A stretch of DNA of 64,000 bases from an uncultured Micromonospora sp. (GCA_937951935.1 CALGAM010000070.1:1-64000), one strand, 5' to 3'. Counted from the first letter of the stretch, positions 15,483-25,452 are shown. The notes: generated by a model not told the origin, from the letters alone. Made by a program: numbers and translations.

Positions 15483-16853
15483 GTGAAAGGTTTTTCAAAG
15501 CCGGGCCGAAAGGCTCGACGACCGATGCGTCCAGTCCGAAGTAGACGGATGAGGTTCCGTCGGACACCCCGTTCCCTCGTGGTGAGCGTGTCAGCGCTCG
15601 GCACCGTTCTCGCCGGGTTCGGCGTCGCGGTCGCGAGCAGCGGAGACGGGTCGGTGACGATCACCAGGAACGGCACGGTTCTGGATGGTCGGAGGATCAA
15701 CGGCTACGTACACATCAAGGCGGACAACGTCACGATCAGGAATACCACCGTTCGATATGGTGGTGCGCACGCCGTACGGATCTTCGAGGGCGCCACGGGA
15801 ACCCTGATCGAGAACACCAGGATTCAATGCACCGGACCGGAGACCAATGGTTTGGTCTTCGGCAACTACACGGCCCGCGGCGTGCACGTCACCGGTTGCA
15901 GGAACGGTTTCGTGCACTCCGCCGACGCACCGGCGACCATCGTCGAGTCGACCTGGAACGGCACCCCGGTGGCGGCCGGCGATCTCCCCGACGACGTGGA
16001 CGGAACGGCCGAACCGACACCGGAGACCACGAACGCCGAACCGGGCGCGAGCCCGTCGCCGGGTGCGGTCGCGGGCGCGGTGGTGAGCAGGACCACGGCC
16101 CCGAGCCTGACGATCCCGGCCTCCTTCCCCGGCCCGGACACCACCGGGGTGCCGGCCGGAACGAAGCTGAAGCCGTCCGGATCGCTCAAACTGGACGAGG
16201 ACGGCGCGGTGGTCAGCGGCCTCGACATCGACGGATGCGTCACGGTCACCGCCCGGGACGTCGTCATCCGCAGGTCCCGGATCACCTGTGACAGCAACTA
16301 CTCGATCCGCACCGACGGCGCGAAGAACCTGGTGGTCGAGGACGTCGAGATCGACGGGATGGGACGCAACGCCGCGGCGGTCTGCTGCGACGAGTACACG
16401 CTGCGCCGCGTCGACATCAGCAACGTCGTCGACGGTCCCCGGCTGGGGAGCAACGTGGTCGTCGAGGACTCCTGGATCCACCACCTGACGCGGCGGCCCG
16501 GCTCGCACAACGACACCCTGCAGACCACCGGTGCGTCGAACATCGTGATCCGGGGCAACTCGCTGGAGGCGTACAACCCGGTGACCCGGGACCCGTTCAA
16601 CGCGTGCCTGATGATCGGCTCGACCACCGGCCCGGTCGTGGCGAACCTCCTCTTCGAGGGGAACTACTGCAACGGCGGGAACTACTCGATCGGCGTGCGC
16701 ACGGACCTCAGGGGCACGAACATCCGGTTCCGGGGGAACGTGTTCGGCCGCGACCACCGGTACGGCGTGATCTCCCGACCGGACCAGCGCGGCATCACCT
16801 GGGACCAGGCGACCAACGTCTACGCCGACAACCGCCGTCCCGTCGTCCGGTAG
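15483..16853 (+). CDS. Secreted protein with two right-handed beta-helix domains
   Basis: The 456-aa protein has a very basic N-terminus, then a hydrophobic export segment at about residues 34-54. Two beta-helix segments follow, each built of short repeating coils: about 55-160 (NGYVHIKADNVTIRNTTV) and about 230-455 (ARDVVIRRSRITC, NLVVEDVEIDG, NIVIRGNSLEA). A Pro/Thr/Ala-rich linker joins them. Such folds usually bind or cleave polysaccharides (pectate-lyase superfamily). No catalytic triad was recognised, so the enzymatic role is open. The Cys pairs (CC at about 302-303, others near the C-terminus) suggest disulfides outside the cell. Confidence 0.8.
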   Translation: MKGFSKPGRKARRPMRPVRSRRMRFRRTPRSLVVSVSALGTVLAGFGVAVASSGDGSVTITRNGTVLDGRRINGYVHIKADNVTIRNTTVRYGGAHAVRIFEGATGTLIENTRIQCTGPETNGLVFGNYTARGVHVTGCRNGFVHSADAPATIVESTWNGTPVAAGDLPDDVDGTAEPTPETTNAEPGASPSPGAVAGAVVSRTTAPSLTIPASFPGPDTTGVPAGTKLKPSGSLKLDEDGAVVSGLDIDGCVTVTARDVVIRRSRITCDSNYSIRTDGAKNLVVEDVEIDGMGRNAAAVCCDEYTLRRVDISNVVDGPRLGSNVVVEDSWIHHLTRRPGSHNDTLQTTGASNIVIRGNSLEAYNPVTRDPFNACLMIGSTTGPVVANLLFEGNYCNGGNYSIGVRTDLRGTNIRFRGNVFGRDHRYGVISRPDQRGITWDQATNVYADNRRPVVR

Positions 16854-16895
16854 CGGCCCCGTCGTCCGCCGTACCGTGCCGCGCCGGGCACGGAC

Positions 16896-17927
16896 TCACA
16901 ACCGGTCGTCCAGGGTTGCCACCCCACCCTGGGCGGCCTGCTTCGGCAGCCGGCGCTTCGCCCGCGGATCGCCGTACAGGGTCCACCGGAGGAACTCGAC
17001 CGTCGTGCCGACGACGACGGACGCGGCGGGCCCGTCGTCCCGAAGCAGGGTGCGGCCGTGGTCGCCCTCGGGGAACGTCAGCATCGCCTTGGGCCAGGGC
17101 ACCCGGTCGTACGCCGCCTTCCCCGCGCGGTACGCCACCACCTCGTCCCGCTGTCCGTGGACGAAGAGCAGCGGCGCGGGCGGTCCGCTGAACGCCGTAC
17201 CGACCCCGAGCGCGGTGCCGGCCAGCACGATGCCGGCGTCGAGCCGGTCGTCGCGGCCGGCGGTGAACAGACCGATCGTGGTCACCCCACCGGCGGAGTG
17301 GCCGGCGGCGGCGACGCGGTCGGTGGCCAGGTGTCCCCGGAACGGGTCACCGGCCCGCCGGTCCAGCGCCAGCACCTCGGTCAGGACGTACGACGCGTCC
17401 GCGGGCTGGTTGACCACGTCGAGAACCCGAACGCCGCCCGCCGCACCCCGACCGGTGTGCGGGTAGGTGGGCGCCACCACCACGAAACCCGCCTCCGCCC
17501 AGCAGACGAGCAGTACCTGGTAGTCCGTCGGGCGTCCGCCCAGGCCGTGGCTGAACAGGACCACCGGGAAGCGGCCGTCCGCGATCCGGCTGCCCGTTCT
17601 CGGCGTGGTGCCCGGGGTGCCGGAGGCGGGGTACCAGACGGTGACCGGCAGCGGCCGGTCACCGCCCCGGTCGTACGCCAACTCGCGGACCCCGACCGCG
17701 AAGCGGCGCTCCGGTGCCGTGCCCGCCGGGACCCCGGTCGCCGCGGTGGCGGCCGGCGTTCCGGTGGCGACCGGGCCGGTCGACGCGGGAACGGTCGCCG
17801 CGGCGCTGGTCGGTGCCGCCTCGGTGGGCGACCGCTGCGGGCCGGCCGAGCAACCGGAGAGGGCCACGGCCAGCGCTGCCGCGAGGGCGGCACCGACCCG
17901 GGCCGGGTGGGCGGGGCGTCGGGTCAT
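16896..17927 (-). CDS. Lipoprotein alpha/beta hydrolase (PAF-acetylhydrolase/dienelactone-hydrolase-like)
   Basis: The 343-aa precursor has a signal peptide ending in the lipobox ALSGC, so it is probably anchored to the outer face of the membrane after lipidation. A Thr/Ala/Pro-rich spacer precedes the hydrolase fold. The oxyanion region is FSHGLGG, the nucleophile elbow AAGHSAGG, and a likely catalytic His sits in PEGDHGRTL. The substrate is unknown, possibly a lipid or polyester. It is a close paralogue of the next gene on the same strand (shared PVVLFSHGL, DRVAAAGHSAGG, VPWPKA), so a tandem duplication is likely. Confidence 0.85.
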   Translation of the reverse strand: MTRRPAHPARVGAALAAALAVALSGCSAGPQRSPTEAAPTSAAATVPASTGPVATGTPAATAATGVPAGTAPERRFAVGVRELAYDRGGDRPLPVTVWYPASGTPGTTPRTGSRIADGRFPVVLFSHGLGGRPTDYQVLLVCWAEAGFVVVAPTYPHTGRGAAGGVRVLDVVNQPADASYVLTEVLALDRRAGDPFRGHLATDRVAAAGHSAGGVTTIGLFTAGRDDRLDAGIVLAGTALGVGTAFSGPPAPLLFVHGQRDEVVAYRAGKAAYDRVPWPKAMLTFPEGDHGRTLLRDDGPAASVVVGTTVEFLRWTLYGDPRAKRRLPKQAAQGGVATLDDRL

Positions 17928-18037
17928 GCGACCGATTGTGCCCGCGGCCCGCCCGGGGGCGACGCCCGCACCCGGCGCGCAGGGCCGGCCCGGGTGCGGC
18001 GGCGCTGGCCCGCGCGGCGGCGGCGCGCGGACCAGGG

Positions 18038-19015
18038 TCAGCCGAGCAGGTCGGCGAACTCGGCGACGTCGGGTGAGCGGGCGGCGGCCCGGAGGGCGGC
18101 CAGCGCGTCCGGGTCACCGTGGAGGACCCAGCGCAGGAAGTGCGTGGTCACCTGGACCACCCGTTCGAAGCCGGGTCGGCCGGGGGTGAGGAACTCGCCG
18201 TGTCCCTGGCCGGCCAGCCGGAGGAACGCCTTCGGCCAGGGCACCTGGTGGTAGGCGGCCCAGCCGCGGGCCGGCGGTACGACCCGGTCCGCGTCGCCGT
18301 GCAGGAAGAGTTGCGGTGCGGCCGGGCCGCCGTACGTGACGCCGGGCATCCCGCCGCCGGAGATCACGATTCCGCCGCGCAGCCACGCGGGGTGCCCCGG
18401 GGCGAAGAGGCCGGCGGTGGTGTAGCCGCCGGCCGAGTGCCCCGCCGCCGCGACCCGGTCCATCGCCAGGCGGCCGGCGAACCGGTCGCCGACACGCTGG
18501 TTGAGCAGCCGGAGCAGGTTGAGCACCCACCGGGCGTCCCCGGGTTGTCGCCGGATGTCGGCCCGGTCGAACCGGGGCGTGCGCCACTTCGTGTGCGGGT
18601 AGGCCGGTGCGGCGACGACGAACCCGGCTGCCGCCCAGCGGCTGGTCAGCGGGGCGTGCATCTCGGGCAGGCTGTGCAGCCCGTGGCTGAAGAGCACGAC
18701 CGGGAACCGTCCCGCCGCCATCGGGGCGTCCCGCGTCGGGGCCGGTCCGGACGGGCGTGGCGTGGTGGGGCGGGCCGGGTACCAGACGGTGACCGGCAGC
18801 GGGCGGTCACGCCCGTGGGTGAGGTCGAGGGTACGTACGCCGACCGCGTACGTCCGGTCCGGGGCCGTGGCCGACGGCGCGGCCGACACGGCGTCGGACG
18901 GTGTCCGTGCGGCGACCGCCCCACCGCAGGCGGTGAGCGTGATCGGTAGGAGCAGGGCGGTCAGCGCTACGACCAAGGGGTGGACGCGCACACGATCGAC
19001 GGTAGACCCCGACAC
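18038..19015 (-). CDS. Lipoprotein alpha/beta hydrolase, paralogue of the adjacent gene
   Basis: The 325-aa precursor has a signal peptide with the lipobox-like ITLTAC. The hydrolase core repeats the layout of its neighbour: DRPLPVTVWYPA, FPVVLFSHGL, nucleophile AAAGHSAGG, and a C-terminal His in GQGHGEFL. It is upstream of and on the same strand as its paralogue, with 110 bases between them. The spacer after the lipobox is shorter than in the paralogue. Different substrates are likely after duplication, but nothing in the sequence names them. Confidence 0.85.
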   Translation of the reverse strand: MSGSTVDRVRVHPLVVALTALLLPITLTACGGAVAARTPSDAVSAAPSATAPDRTYAVGVRTLDLTHGRDRPLPVTVWYPARPTTPRPSGPAPTRDAPMAAGRFPVVLFSHGLHSLPEMHAPLTSRWAAAGFVVAAPAYPHTKWRTPRFDRADIRRQPGDARWVLNLLRLLNQRVGDRFAGRLAMDRVAAAGHSAGGYTTAGLFAPGHPAWLRGGIVISGGGMPGVTYGGPAAPQLFLHGDADRVVPPARGWAAYHQVPWPKAFLRLAGQGHGEFLTPGRPGFERVVQVTTHFLRWVLHGDPDALAALRAAARSPDVAEFADLLG

Positions 19016-19078
19016 CCCGGACGGGGTCGGCTTTCCGGGCCGCGCTGCCGGCCGCCCGGACGGTTCGCCCCACCGAGG

Positions 19079-19258
19079 TCAGAGATCGTCCTCGTCGTCG
19101 AGCCGGGCGAGCCAGGTGGCGAAGCGCTCCACCGGCGTCTCGAACTCGGGGTTGAGGTCGACGAAGTCCCGTAGCCGTGCGCCGAGCCACTCCAGCGTCA
19201 CCGTCTCGGTGCCGCGGCGCTCGACGAGTTCCTCGATGCCTCGGTCGGTGAAGTACAC
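19079..19258 (-). CDS. DUF6104-family small protein
   Basis: This 59-aa acidic protein starts MYFTDRGIEELVERRG and ends ATWLARLDDEDDL, matching a short conserved actinobacterial protein (DUF6104) of unknown function that is often found beside kgd. It lacks cysteines and membrane segments. The GTG start follows AGAGGAC in the first copy of a duplicated 22-base unit. It lies downstream of kgd on the same strand, with a strong hairpin between them, so it may have its own promoter or depend on read-through. Confidence 0.85.
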   Translation of the reverse strand: MYFTDRGIEELVERRGTETVTLEWLGARLRDFVDLNPEFETPVERFATWLARLDDEDDL

Positions 19259-19302
19259 GACGTCCTCTTTCGGATTCGGTGACGTCCTCTTTCGGATTCG
19301 GT
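19259..19302. repeat. Tandem duplication of a 22-base unit carrying the ribosome site
   Basis: A 22-base unit occurs twice without interruption, at 19259-19280 and 19281-19302. Read on the minus strand, each copy carries CGAAAGAGGACGTC, so the likely Shine-Dalgarno of the DUF6104 gene is duplicated. Only the copy at 19259-19280 is followed by a start codon. A replication-slippage origin is inferred. Confidence 0.9.
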
Positions 19303-19324
19303 GACCCGGTTGCGGCCGGACCGG

Positions 19325-19366
19325 GCGCGGTGTCGGGACCCGGCATGCCGGATCCCGACACCGCGC
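19325..19366 (-). terminator. Nested terminator hairpin downstream of kgd
   Basis: GCGCGGTGTCGGGA (19325-19338) pairs perfectly with TCCCGACACCGCGC (19353-19366), and the space between holds the palindrome CCGGCATGCCGG. Together they form an almost continuous 20-base stem with one mismatch, 7 bases past the kgd stop. Confidence 0.85.
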
Positions 19367-19372
19367 CGTCGG

Positions 19373-22300
19373 TCACGGGCGAGGCAGCGCCGCCTCGATC
19401 AGCGCGGCCTGCTCCACGTCGTGCATCTTCGCCGAGCCGACCGCCGGAGCCGCCGCCGCCGGGCGGGAGATGCGGCGCAGCCGTACGCCTTCCAGGTGCT
19501 CCAGCAGGTTGAGCGCGATGAACGACCAGGCGCCCTGGTTGGCCGGCTCCTCCTGGACCCAGGCGATGTCCTCGGCCTTCGGGTACCGGGCCAGGGCGGC
19601 CCGGACCTCCTCGACCGGCAGCGGGTAGAGCTGCTCCAGGCGGATGATCGCGGTGTCGGTGATGCCGCGCTCGACCCGGGCCTGAACCAGGTCGTAGTAG
19701 ACCTTGCCGGAGCACAGCAGGATCCGCCTGACGTTCTCCGGCGCCGGCGGCGTGACGCCGCGCGTGCCCTGCCCGTCGTCGAGCACCGGCTGGAAGGTAC
19801 CGGTGGTGAAGTCCTCGACCTCGGAGACGCAGAGCTTGTGCCGCAGCAGGGACTTCGGGGTGAAGACCACCAGCGGCTTGCGCTTCGGCGACAGCGCCTG
19901 CCGGCGCAGCAGGTGGAAGTAGTTCGCCGGGGTGCTCGGGATGGCGACCCGCATGTTGTCCTCGGCGCAGAGTTGGAGGAAGCGCTCCGGGCGTCCGGAG
20001 GTGTGGTCCGGGCCCTGTCCCTCGTGCCCGTGCGGCAGCAGCAGCGTCACCGCCGACCGCTGCCCCCACTTCACCTCTCCCGAGGAGACGAACTCGTCGA
20101 CCACGGTCTGCGCACCGTTGGCGAAGTCGCCGAACTGCGCCTCCCAGAGCACCAGCGCCTCGGTGTTCTCCACCGAGTAGCCGTACTCGAAGCCCATCGC
20201 GGCGTACTCGCTGAGCAGGGAGTCGTGCACGAAGAACCGGGAGCGCTCGCCGGTGAGCGCGGCGAGCGGGGTGAACTCGGCGCCGGTCTCGGAGTCGACG
20301 ATCACGGCGTGCCGCTGGACGAACGTGCCGCGCCGCGAGTCCTGCCCGGAGAGCCGGACGGTCACTCCGTCGTGCAGCAGCGAGCCGAAGGCGATGATCT
20401 CGCCGAAGCCCCAGTCGATGTTGCCGGACTCGGCCATCCGGGCCCGCCGCTGCAGCAGCTGCTGGACCCGCTTGTGCGGGGTGAAGCCCTCGGGGAGGGC
20501 GACGTGGGCCCTGCCGATCGCCTGCAGGACCTCGGCGGTGGTCGCCGTGGCCACCACCGGCTCGGGCTCCGGCTGACGCTGGGGACGGGCAGCCGGGCGG
20601 GCCGCCGAGGCGGCATCCCGGGTGGCCTTGAAGACCCGCTCCAGCTGGGCCTGGAAGTCGCGGAGCAACTCCTCGGCGTCCTCGACGGTGATGTCACCGC
20701 GGCCGATCAGTTCCTCGGTGTACAGCTTCCGGACCGAGCGCTTCGAGTCGATGATCTTGTACATCAGCGGGTTGGTCATCGCCGGATCGTCGCCCTCGTT
20801 GTGCCCGCGCCGCCGGTAGCAGACCATGTCGATCACGACGTCCTTGTTGAACGCCTGGCGGTACTCGAAGGCGAGCCGGGCGACCCGGACCACCGCCTCG
20901 GGGTCGTCGCCGTTGACGTGGAAGATCGGCGCCTGGATCATCCGGGCGATGTCGCTGCAGTACAGGCTGGACCGGGAGTACTCCGGTGCGGTGGTGAAGC
21001 CGACCTGGTTGTTCACGATCACGTGGACCGTGCCGCCGGTCCGGTAGCCGCGCAGCTGGGACAGGTTGAGCGTCTCGGCGACCACGCCCTGGCCGGCGAA
21101 CGCGGCGTCACCGTGCACCGCCACCGGCAGCACGGTGTAGCCCTCCAGCTTGAGGTCGATCCGGTCCTGCTTGGCCCGGACGATGCCCTCCAGCACCGGG
21201 TTGACCGCCTCCAGGTGCGACGGGTTGGCGGTCACCGACACCTTGATCGAGTGCTGGCCGTCCGGGGTGGTGAACTTGCCGGTCTGGCCGAGGTGGTACT
21301 TCACGTCACCCGAGCCCTGGGTGGAGCGCGGGTCCAGGTGCCCCTCGAACTCGGAGAAGATCTTCTCGTACGGCTTGCCGACGATGTTGGCCAGCACGTT
21401 CAGCCGGCCCCGGTGGGCCATCCCGATGACCACCTCGTCGAGGCCGTGCTCGGCGGAGGCCTCCAGGATCTCGCCGAGCAGCGGGATCAGCGACTCGCCG
21501 CCCTCCAGCGAGAAGCGCTTCTGACCGACGTACTTCGTCTGCAGGAAGGTCTCGAACGCCTCGGCCGCGTTGAGCCGGTTGAGGATGTGCTTCTGCTCGT
21601 CCCGCGTCGGCTTCTCGTACTTGCGCTCGACCCGCTCCTGGATCCAGCGCCGCTCCTCCGGGTCCTGGATGTGCATGTACTCGATGCCGACCCGCCGGCA
21701 GTACGAGTCCCGCAGCACCCCCAGCACCTCGCGCAGCTTCATCTTCTGCTTGCCGGCGAAGCCGCCGACCGGGAAGGTGCGGTCCAGGTCCCACAGCGTC
21801 AGGCCGTGCTGGACGACGTCGAGGTCCGGGTGCTTGCGGATCTTGAACTCGAGCGGGTCGGTGTCGGCCATCAGGTGGCCACGCACCCGGTACGCGTGGA
21901 TGATCTCCAGCACCCGGGCGTTCTTGTCGATCTGCCCCTCGGAGTTGATCGCCACGTCCCGGACCCACCGGACCGGCTCGTACGGGATCCGCAGCGAGGT
22001 GAAGATCTCGTCGTAGAAGCCGTCCGCGCCGAGCAGCAGTTCGTGGATGGCCTTCAGGAACTCACCGGACTGGGCTCCCTGGATGATCCGGTGGTCGTAC
22101 GTGCTGGTCAGGGTGATGACCTTGCTGACCGCGAGCTCGGCGAGGGTTTCCTCGGACATGCCCTGGTACGGCGCCGGGTACTCCATCGCGCCGACGCCGA
22201 TGATCGCGCCCTGTCCGGTCATCAGCCGTGGCTGCGAGTGCACGGTGCCGATGCCGCCCGGGTTGGTCAGCGAGATCGTCGTCCCCGCGTAGTCCTCCAT

Positions 22301-23173
22301 GGTCAGCTCGTTGCGGCGGGCGCGCCGGATGACGTCCTCGTAGGCCGACCAGAACTGCCGGAAGTCCATCTGCTCGCACGCCTTGATCGACGGCACCACC
22401 AGGCTGCGCGAGCCGTCCGGGCGGACCAGGTCGATCGCGATACCGAGGTTGACGTGCTCGGGCCGGAGCAGCGCCGGCTTGCCGTCGACCTCGGTGTAGG
22501 CGTTGTTCATCTCCGGGTGCTTGCCCAGCGCCCGGACCAGCGCCCAGGCGATGAGGTGGGTGAAGCTGACCTTGCCGCCCCGGCCCCGGGCGAGGTGGTT
22601 GTTGATGACGATCCGGTTGTCGACCAGGAGCTTCGCCGGGATGGCCCGCACGCTGGTCGCGGTCGGCACCGAGAGCGAGGCGTCCATGTTCTGCACGATC
22701 CGGGCGGCCACCCCGCGCAGCGGGATCGTCTCGCCGCCGGACTGGGGCGTGGGCGCCTTGGCGGGGGTGCTCTTCGCGGGCGTGGTCTTCGTGGCGGTGG
22801 TCTTGGCGGGGGCGGTCTTGGCGCCGGGGGTGGGCGGGACCGGCGCGGGCTTCGGCGGCGCGGTGGGTGACGTGACGGCGGTGGCCGCGCCCGCGCCGTT
22901 GCCGGTCACCGTGGGGCGAGCCGCGGCGGGGGAGGCGGCGGTCGGTGCGGGTTGCTCGGCCGTGGCGGCCCGGCCGTCCGGCGTGGTGCCCGTCGCGCTA
23001 CCGTTGTCGGTGTCGGGGCCACCGGTCGGCCGGTAGTCGGCGAAGAATTCGTGCCAGGCCGAGTCGACGCTGCTGGGATTGGCGAGGTAACGCTGGTACA
23101 TCTCCTCGACGATCCACTCATTGGGGCCGAAGCCCGCCAATGGATTGTCCTGCGAAGTCTGTTGGGTCGACAC
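19373..23173 (-). CDS. kgd: Multifunctional 2-oxoglutarate decarboxylase/dehydrogenase E1-E2 (Kgd/OdhA)
   Basis: The 1266-aa protein joins an E1-type N-terminus ([20 protein letters not shown]), an Ala/Pro/Lys/Thr linker (about 50-145), a succinyltransferase E2 core (about 147-370) and a thiamine-diphosphate E1 dehydrogenase (about 400-1266). The E2 core holds [15 protein letters not shown], and the E1 part holds [14 protein letters not shown] and [10 protein letters not shown]. It feeds 2-oxoglutarate into the TCA cycle with partner E2/E3 subunits encoded elsewhere. The actinobacterial fusion is known (Kgd of mycobacteria, OdhA of corynebacteria). I start at the GTG at 23173, whose product begins [10 protein letters not shown] after fMet. 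Upstream codons are not coding. Confidence 0.95.
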   Translation of the reverse strand: MSTQQTSQDNPLAGFGPNEWIVEEMYQRYLANPSSVDSAWHEFFADYRPTGGPDTDNGSATGTTPDGRAATAEQPAPTAASPAAARPTVTGNGAGAATAVTSPTAPPKPAPVPPTPGAKTAPAKTTATKTTPAKSTPAKAPTPQSGGETIPLRGVAARIVQNMDASLSVPTATSVRAIPAKLLVDNRIVINNHLARGRGGKVSFTHLIAWALVRALGKHPEMNNAYTEVDGKPALLRPEHVNLGIAIDLVRPDGSRSLVVPSIKACEQMDFRQFWSAYEDVIRRARRNELTMEDYAGTTISLTNPGGIGTVHSQPRLMTGQGAIIGVGAMEYPAPYQGMSEETLAELAVSKVITLTSTYDHRIIQGAQSGEFLKAIHELLLGADGFYDEIFTSLRIPYEPVRWVRDVAINSEGQIDKNARVLEIIHAYRVRGHLMADTDPLEFKIRKHPDLDVVQHGLTLWDLDRTFPVGGFAGKQKMKLREVLGVLRDSYCRRVGIEYMHIQDPEERRWIQERVERKYEKPTRDEQKHILNRLNAAEAFETFLQTKYVGQKRFSLEGGESLIPLLGEILEASAEHGLDEVVIGMAHRGRLNVLANIVGKPYEKIFSEFEGHLDPRSTQGSGDVKYHLGQTGKFTTPDGQHSIKVSVTANPSHLEAVNPVLEGIVRAKQDRIDLKLEGYTVLPVAVHGDAAFAGQGVVAETLNLSQLRGYRTGGTVHVIVNNQVGFTTAPEYSRSSLYCSDIARMIQAPIFHVNGDDPEAVVRVARLAFEYRQAFNKDVVIDMVCYRRRGHNEGDDPAMTNPLMYKIIDSKRSVRKLYTEELIGRGDITVEDAEELLRDFQAQLERVFKATRDAASAARPAARPQRQPEPEPVVATATTAEVLQAIGRAHVALPEGFTPHKRVQQLLQRRARMAESGNIDWGFGEIIAFGSLLHDGVTVRLSGQDSRRGTFVQRHAVIVDSETGAEFTPLAALTGERSRFFVHDSLLSEYAAMGFEYGYSVENTEALVLWEAQFGDFANGAQTVVDEFVSSGEVKWGQRSAVTLLLPHGHEGQGPDHTSGRPERFLQLCAEDNMRVAIPSTPANYFHLLRRQALSPKRKPLVVFTPKSLLRHKLCVSEVEDFTTGTFQPVLDDGQGTRGVTPPAPENVRRILLCSGKVYYDLVQARVERGITDTAIIRLEQLYPLPVEEVRAALARYPKAEDIAWVQEEPANQGAWSFIALNLLEHLEGVRLRRISRPAAAAPAVGSAKMHDVEQAALIEAALPRP

Positions 23174-23454
23174 GGCCGGTAATCGCCTCTTTCCACGCGG
23201 GTTGTGTGTCACGCGGTTCCTGCCACCCGTCCGGGGGCTGAGTTCGAAAGACGGGTCCAAGGCTACGCCGTGCGGAAACCGCCAGCATTGTCGCATCGGG
23301 CCCGTGTCGCGTTTCACAGGTTTCGCGAGTCTTCCGCCCTGCAAGGGATAAGTCAGGAGTGGTCGACCGATTCCGGTGGGTGACTGTCGGCGGCTCCGCC
23401 CCGCTGGCGTGCCCGGCGCGGGGCCGGCGACCGGCAGGCCCGGGGAACCCGCCG
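23174..23454. other. Intergenic region upstream of kgd
   Basis: No gene is supported here. The part nearest kgd (23174-23350) should hold the kgd promoter and leader; GAGGCG about 11 bases before the GTG may be its ribosome site. The rest is GC-rich and precedes a strong hairpin belonging to the ABC operon. Confidence 0.4.
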
Positions 23455-23488
23455 AGCCCGGGTCGGGGCGCCCGCCCCGACCCGGGCT
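23455..23488 (-). terminator. Terminator hairpin after the ABC exporter operon
   Basis: AGCCCGGGTCGGGGCG (23455-23470) and CGCCCCGACCCGGGCT (23473-23488) are perfect 16-base complements, 36 bases past the permease stop. Confidence 0.8.
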
Positions 23489-23524
23489 GCTCGGCGGACG
23501 TGCCCGGGTGATCCGGCGACGTGC

Positions 23525-24352
23525 TCAGGTGATGTCGCGGCGCCGCGTGATCAGGGTGCCGATGGCGCCGGCGACCACGGCGTACCCCACCATCACGACC
23601 GCGCCGGCCCAGCGCGGTGGGTTGCCGGGCAGGTCGGTGCCGGTGGTCATCAGCTGGGAGGCCAGCGACGGGACGAGGAGCTGGAGGTTGTTGATCCAGT
23701 CGCCGAACTTGAGGGAGAGCTGGGTCAGGAAGATGCCCGCCCCGATGTAGCCGGCGAAGTAGAGCAGGATCCCGGTCACCGTCGCGCCGATCTGGCTGCG
23801 GATCAGGACGCCGAAGCCCACCCCGAAGATCGCCCAGAGCAGGTACGCCAGTCCGTTGAGCGCGATGGCCTGCCACACCGCGCCCCGGTCGAGCTGGGCG
23901 CCGAGATCGAACCCGGCCATGATCGGCGGCGTGACGATCAGGTTGAGCACGGTGGTGCCCAGCCAGAAGATCAGGCCGAGCACGGCGGCCGCGACCAGCT
24001 TGCTGAGGATCACGGCGGTCCGGTGCGGCGTGGCGAGGAACGTGGTGGTGGCGGTCTGGTGGAAGAACTCGCTGGTCACCACGATGATGCCGAGCAGCAT
24101 GACGATCATGACGCCGAGGAACTGCCCGTTGGTGTAGAGGTTCGACGCGATGTTGAGCGGGTCGGCCGCCGCCTGGAGCTGCGCCTCCTGCTGCGGGTCG
24201 AGCGTGCCGACCTCGACCGGGTCGACGAGGAACTGCGACGAGACGTAGTTGAAGAAGAGCGTGACGCCCCAGAGCGGCAGGGTGATCAGCGCGAAGATCC
24301 ACCAGGTGCTCGTGGTGCGGATCTTGAGCAGCTCGGCTCGGACCAACCTCAT
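23525..24352 (-). CDS. ABC-2 type transporter permease
   Basis: The 275-aa protein begins MRLVRAELLKIRTTSTWW, the typical cytosolic start of ABC-2 permeases. It has six hydrophobic segments (about 17-35, 100-120, 140-165, 180-205, 215-235, 245-265) with a large external loop after the first. It pairs with the ATPase directly upstream, whose stop overlaps this start by 4 bases (ATGA). The substrate is unknown. Drug, lipid or peptide export are typical for the family. A strong hairpin follows the gene. Confidence 0.88.
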   Translation of the reverse strand: MRLVRAELLKIRTTSTWWIFALITLPLWGVTLFFNYVSSQFLVDPVEVGTLDPQQEAQLQAAADPLNIASNLYTNGQFLGVMIVMLLGIIVVTSEFFHQTATTTFLATPHRTAVILSKLVAAAVLGLIFWLGTTVLNLIVTPPIMAGFDLGAQLDRGAVWQAIALNGLAYLLWAIFGVGFGVLIRSQIGATVTGILLYFAGYIGAGIFLTQLSLKFGDWINNLQLLVPSLASQLMTTGTDLPGNPPRWAGAVVMVGYAVVAGAIGTLITRRRDIT

Positions 24353-25287
24353 CGGATAGCCGCCTTTCCGGCCGTGAGTTCCAGGAAGACGCCCTCCAGA
24401 TCGGGGCGTTCGGTGACGAGTTCGTGAAGTTCGATCTTGGCGGCCAGTGCGGCGCGGCCGACGACGGGAGCCTCCACCCCGTCGACCAGCAGCGCGCCGT
24501 CCTCGGCCCGATGCACCCGGGCGTTGTGCCCGGCGAGCGCCGCCACGAGCTCGTCGGGCTGCGGGGTGCGAACCCGGACCCGTACGCCGTGGGTCATCGA
24601 GCCGATCACCTGGTCCACCGGACCCTGCCGGACCAGTCGGCCGGCCGCGACGATCACGACGTCGTCGGCGAGCAGCTGCATCTCGGAGAGCAGGTGGCTG
24701 GAGACCAGCACGGTACGCCCCTGCGCGGCGAGGCCCTTCAGGAAACCCCGCATCCAGCGGATCCCCTCCGGGTCGAGCCCGTTGGCCGGCTCGTCCAGGA
24801 TCAGCACCTGCGGATCGCCGAGCATCGCCACGGCGATACCGAGCCGCTGCTTCATCCCCAGCGAGTAGCCCTTGAACCTCCGCTTCGCCGCGGGGGTGAG
24901 TCCGACCAGTTCGAGCACCTCGTCGGCCCGCTGCCGAGGCAGACCGGCCGCCGCGCAGATCACCCGCAGGTGGTTGATCCCGGTCCGGCCCTTGTGTGCG
25001 CCCGACGCCTCGAGCACCGCGCCCACGTGCCGCACCGGATCGGTCAGGTCCGCGTACCGTCGTCCGTTGATCGTCGCGGTCCCCGCGGTCGGGGTGACGA
25101 GGTTGAGCAGCATACGCAGCGTGGTCGTCTTGCCCGCGCCGTTCGGGCCCAGGAAACCGGTGACCCGGCCGGGCTCGACGACGAAGGACAGATTGTCGAC
25201 CGCCCGCACGTTGCCGTACACCTTGGTGAGCCCGGACACCACGATCTGGCCGCTACCGGCCGTGGGGCTTGGTCGCCCGTCGGACAT
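24349..25287 (-). CDS. ABC transporter ATP-binding protein (DrrA/CcmA-type exporter)
   Basis: The 312-aa ATPase has Walker A GPNGAGKTTT, a signature region read as YSLGMKQRLGIA, Walker B VLILDEPANGLD and H-loop VLVSSHLLSEM. The C-terminal extension after about residue 225 is typical of DrrA-like exporters. It energises the coupled permease. The start ATG is preceded by AGGGGAGAG. The upstream region contains a 10-base direct repeat two helical turns apart that might bind a regulator. Confidence 0.92.
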   Translation of the reverse strand: MSDGRPSPTAGSGQIVVSGLTKVYGNVRAVDNLSFVVEPGRVTGFLGPNGAGKTTTLRMLLNLVTPTAGTATINGRRYADLTDPVRHVGAVLEASGAHKGRTGINHLRVICAAAGLPRQRADEVLELVGLTPAAKRRFKGYSLGMKQRLGIAVAMLGDPQVLILDEPANGLDPEGIRWMRGFLKGLAAQGRTVLVSSHLLSEMQLLADDVVIVAAGRLVRQGPVDQVIGSMTHGVRVRVRTPQPDELVAALAGHNARVHRAEDGALLVDGVEAPVVGRAALAAKIELHELVTERPDLEGVFLELTAGKAAIR

Positions 25288-25420
25288 GTCTCTCCCCTCG
25301 TGAGGCGGCCGCCCTGTCCGGCCGCGCGCCGCTACTCAGCGTCGACGATGTGGCCTGCGCGGCCAACGGAATGATGGCCTATCCGCGTCTCGTCCCCGAG
25401 CACGAGCCGGTCATCCTCCG

Positions 25421-25452
25421 GTACGAGAGAGGGATTCCTCTGGTACGAGAGG
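25421..25452. repeat. Direct repeat GGTACGAGAG, 22 bases apart
   Basis: GGTACGAGAG occurs at 25421-25430 and 25443-25452, exactly 22 bases apart (two helical turns), in the 371-base spacer between the ABC operon and the DUF4097 gene. A regulator-binding role is inferred. Apart from this repeat and the DUF4097 promoter, I see nothing else in 25288-25658. Confidence 0.45.

Noticed and set aside
19301..22870. A 1189-codon open frame on the plus strand opposite kgd
   Set aside because: Its translation is rich in Arg, Gly, Val, Leu and Asp without any domain, and it mirrors the codon bias of kgd. It is an antisense shadow of a GC-rich gene.
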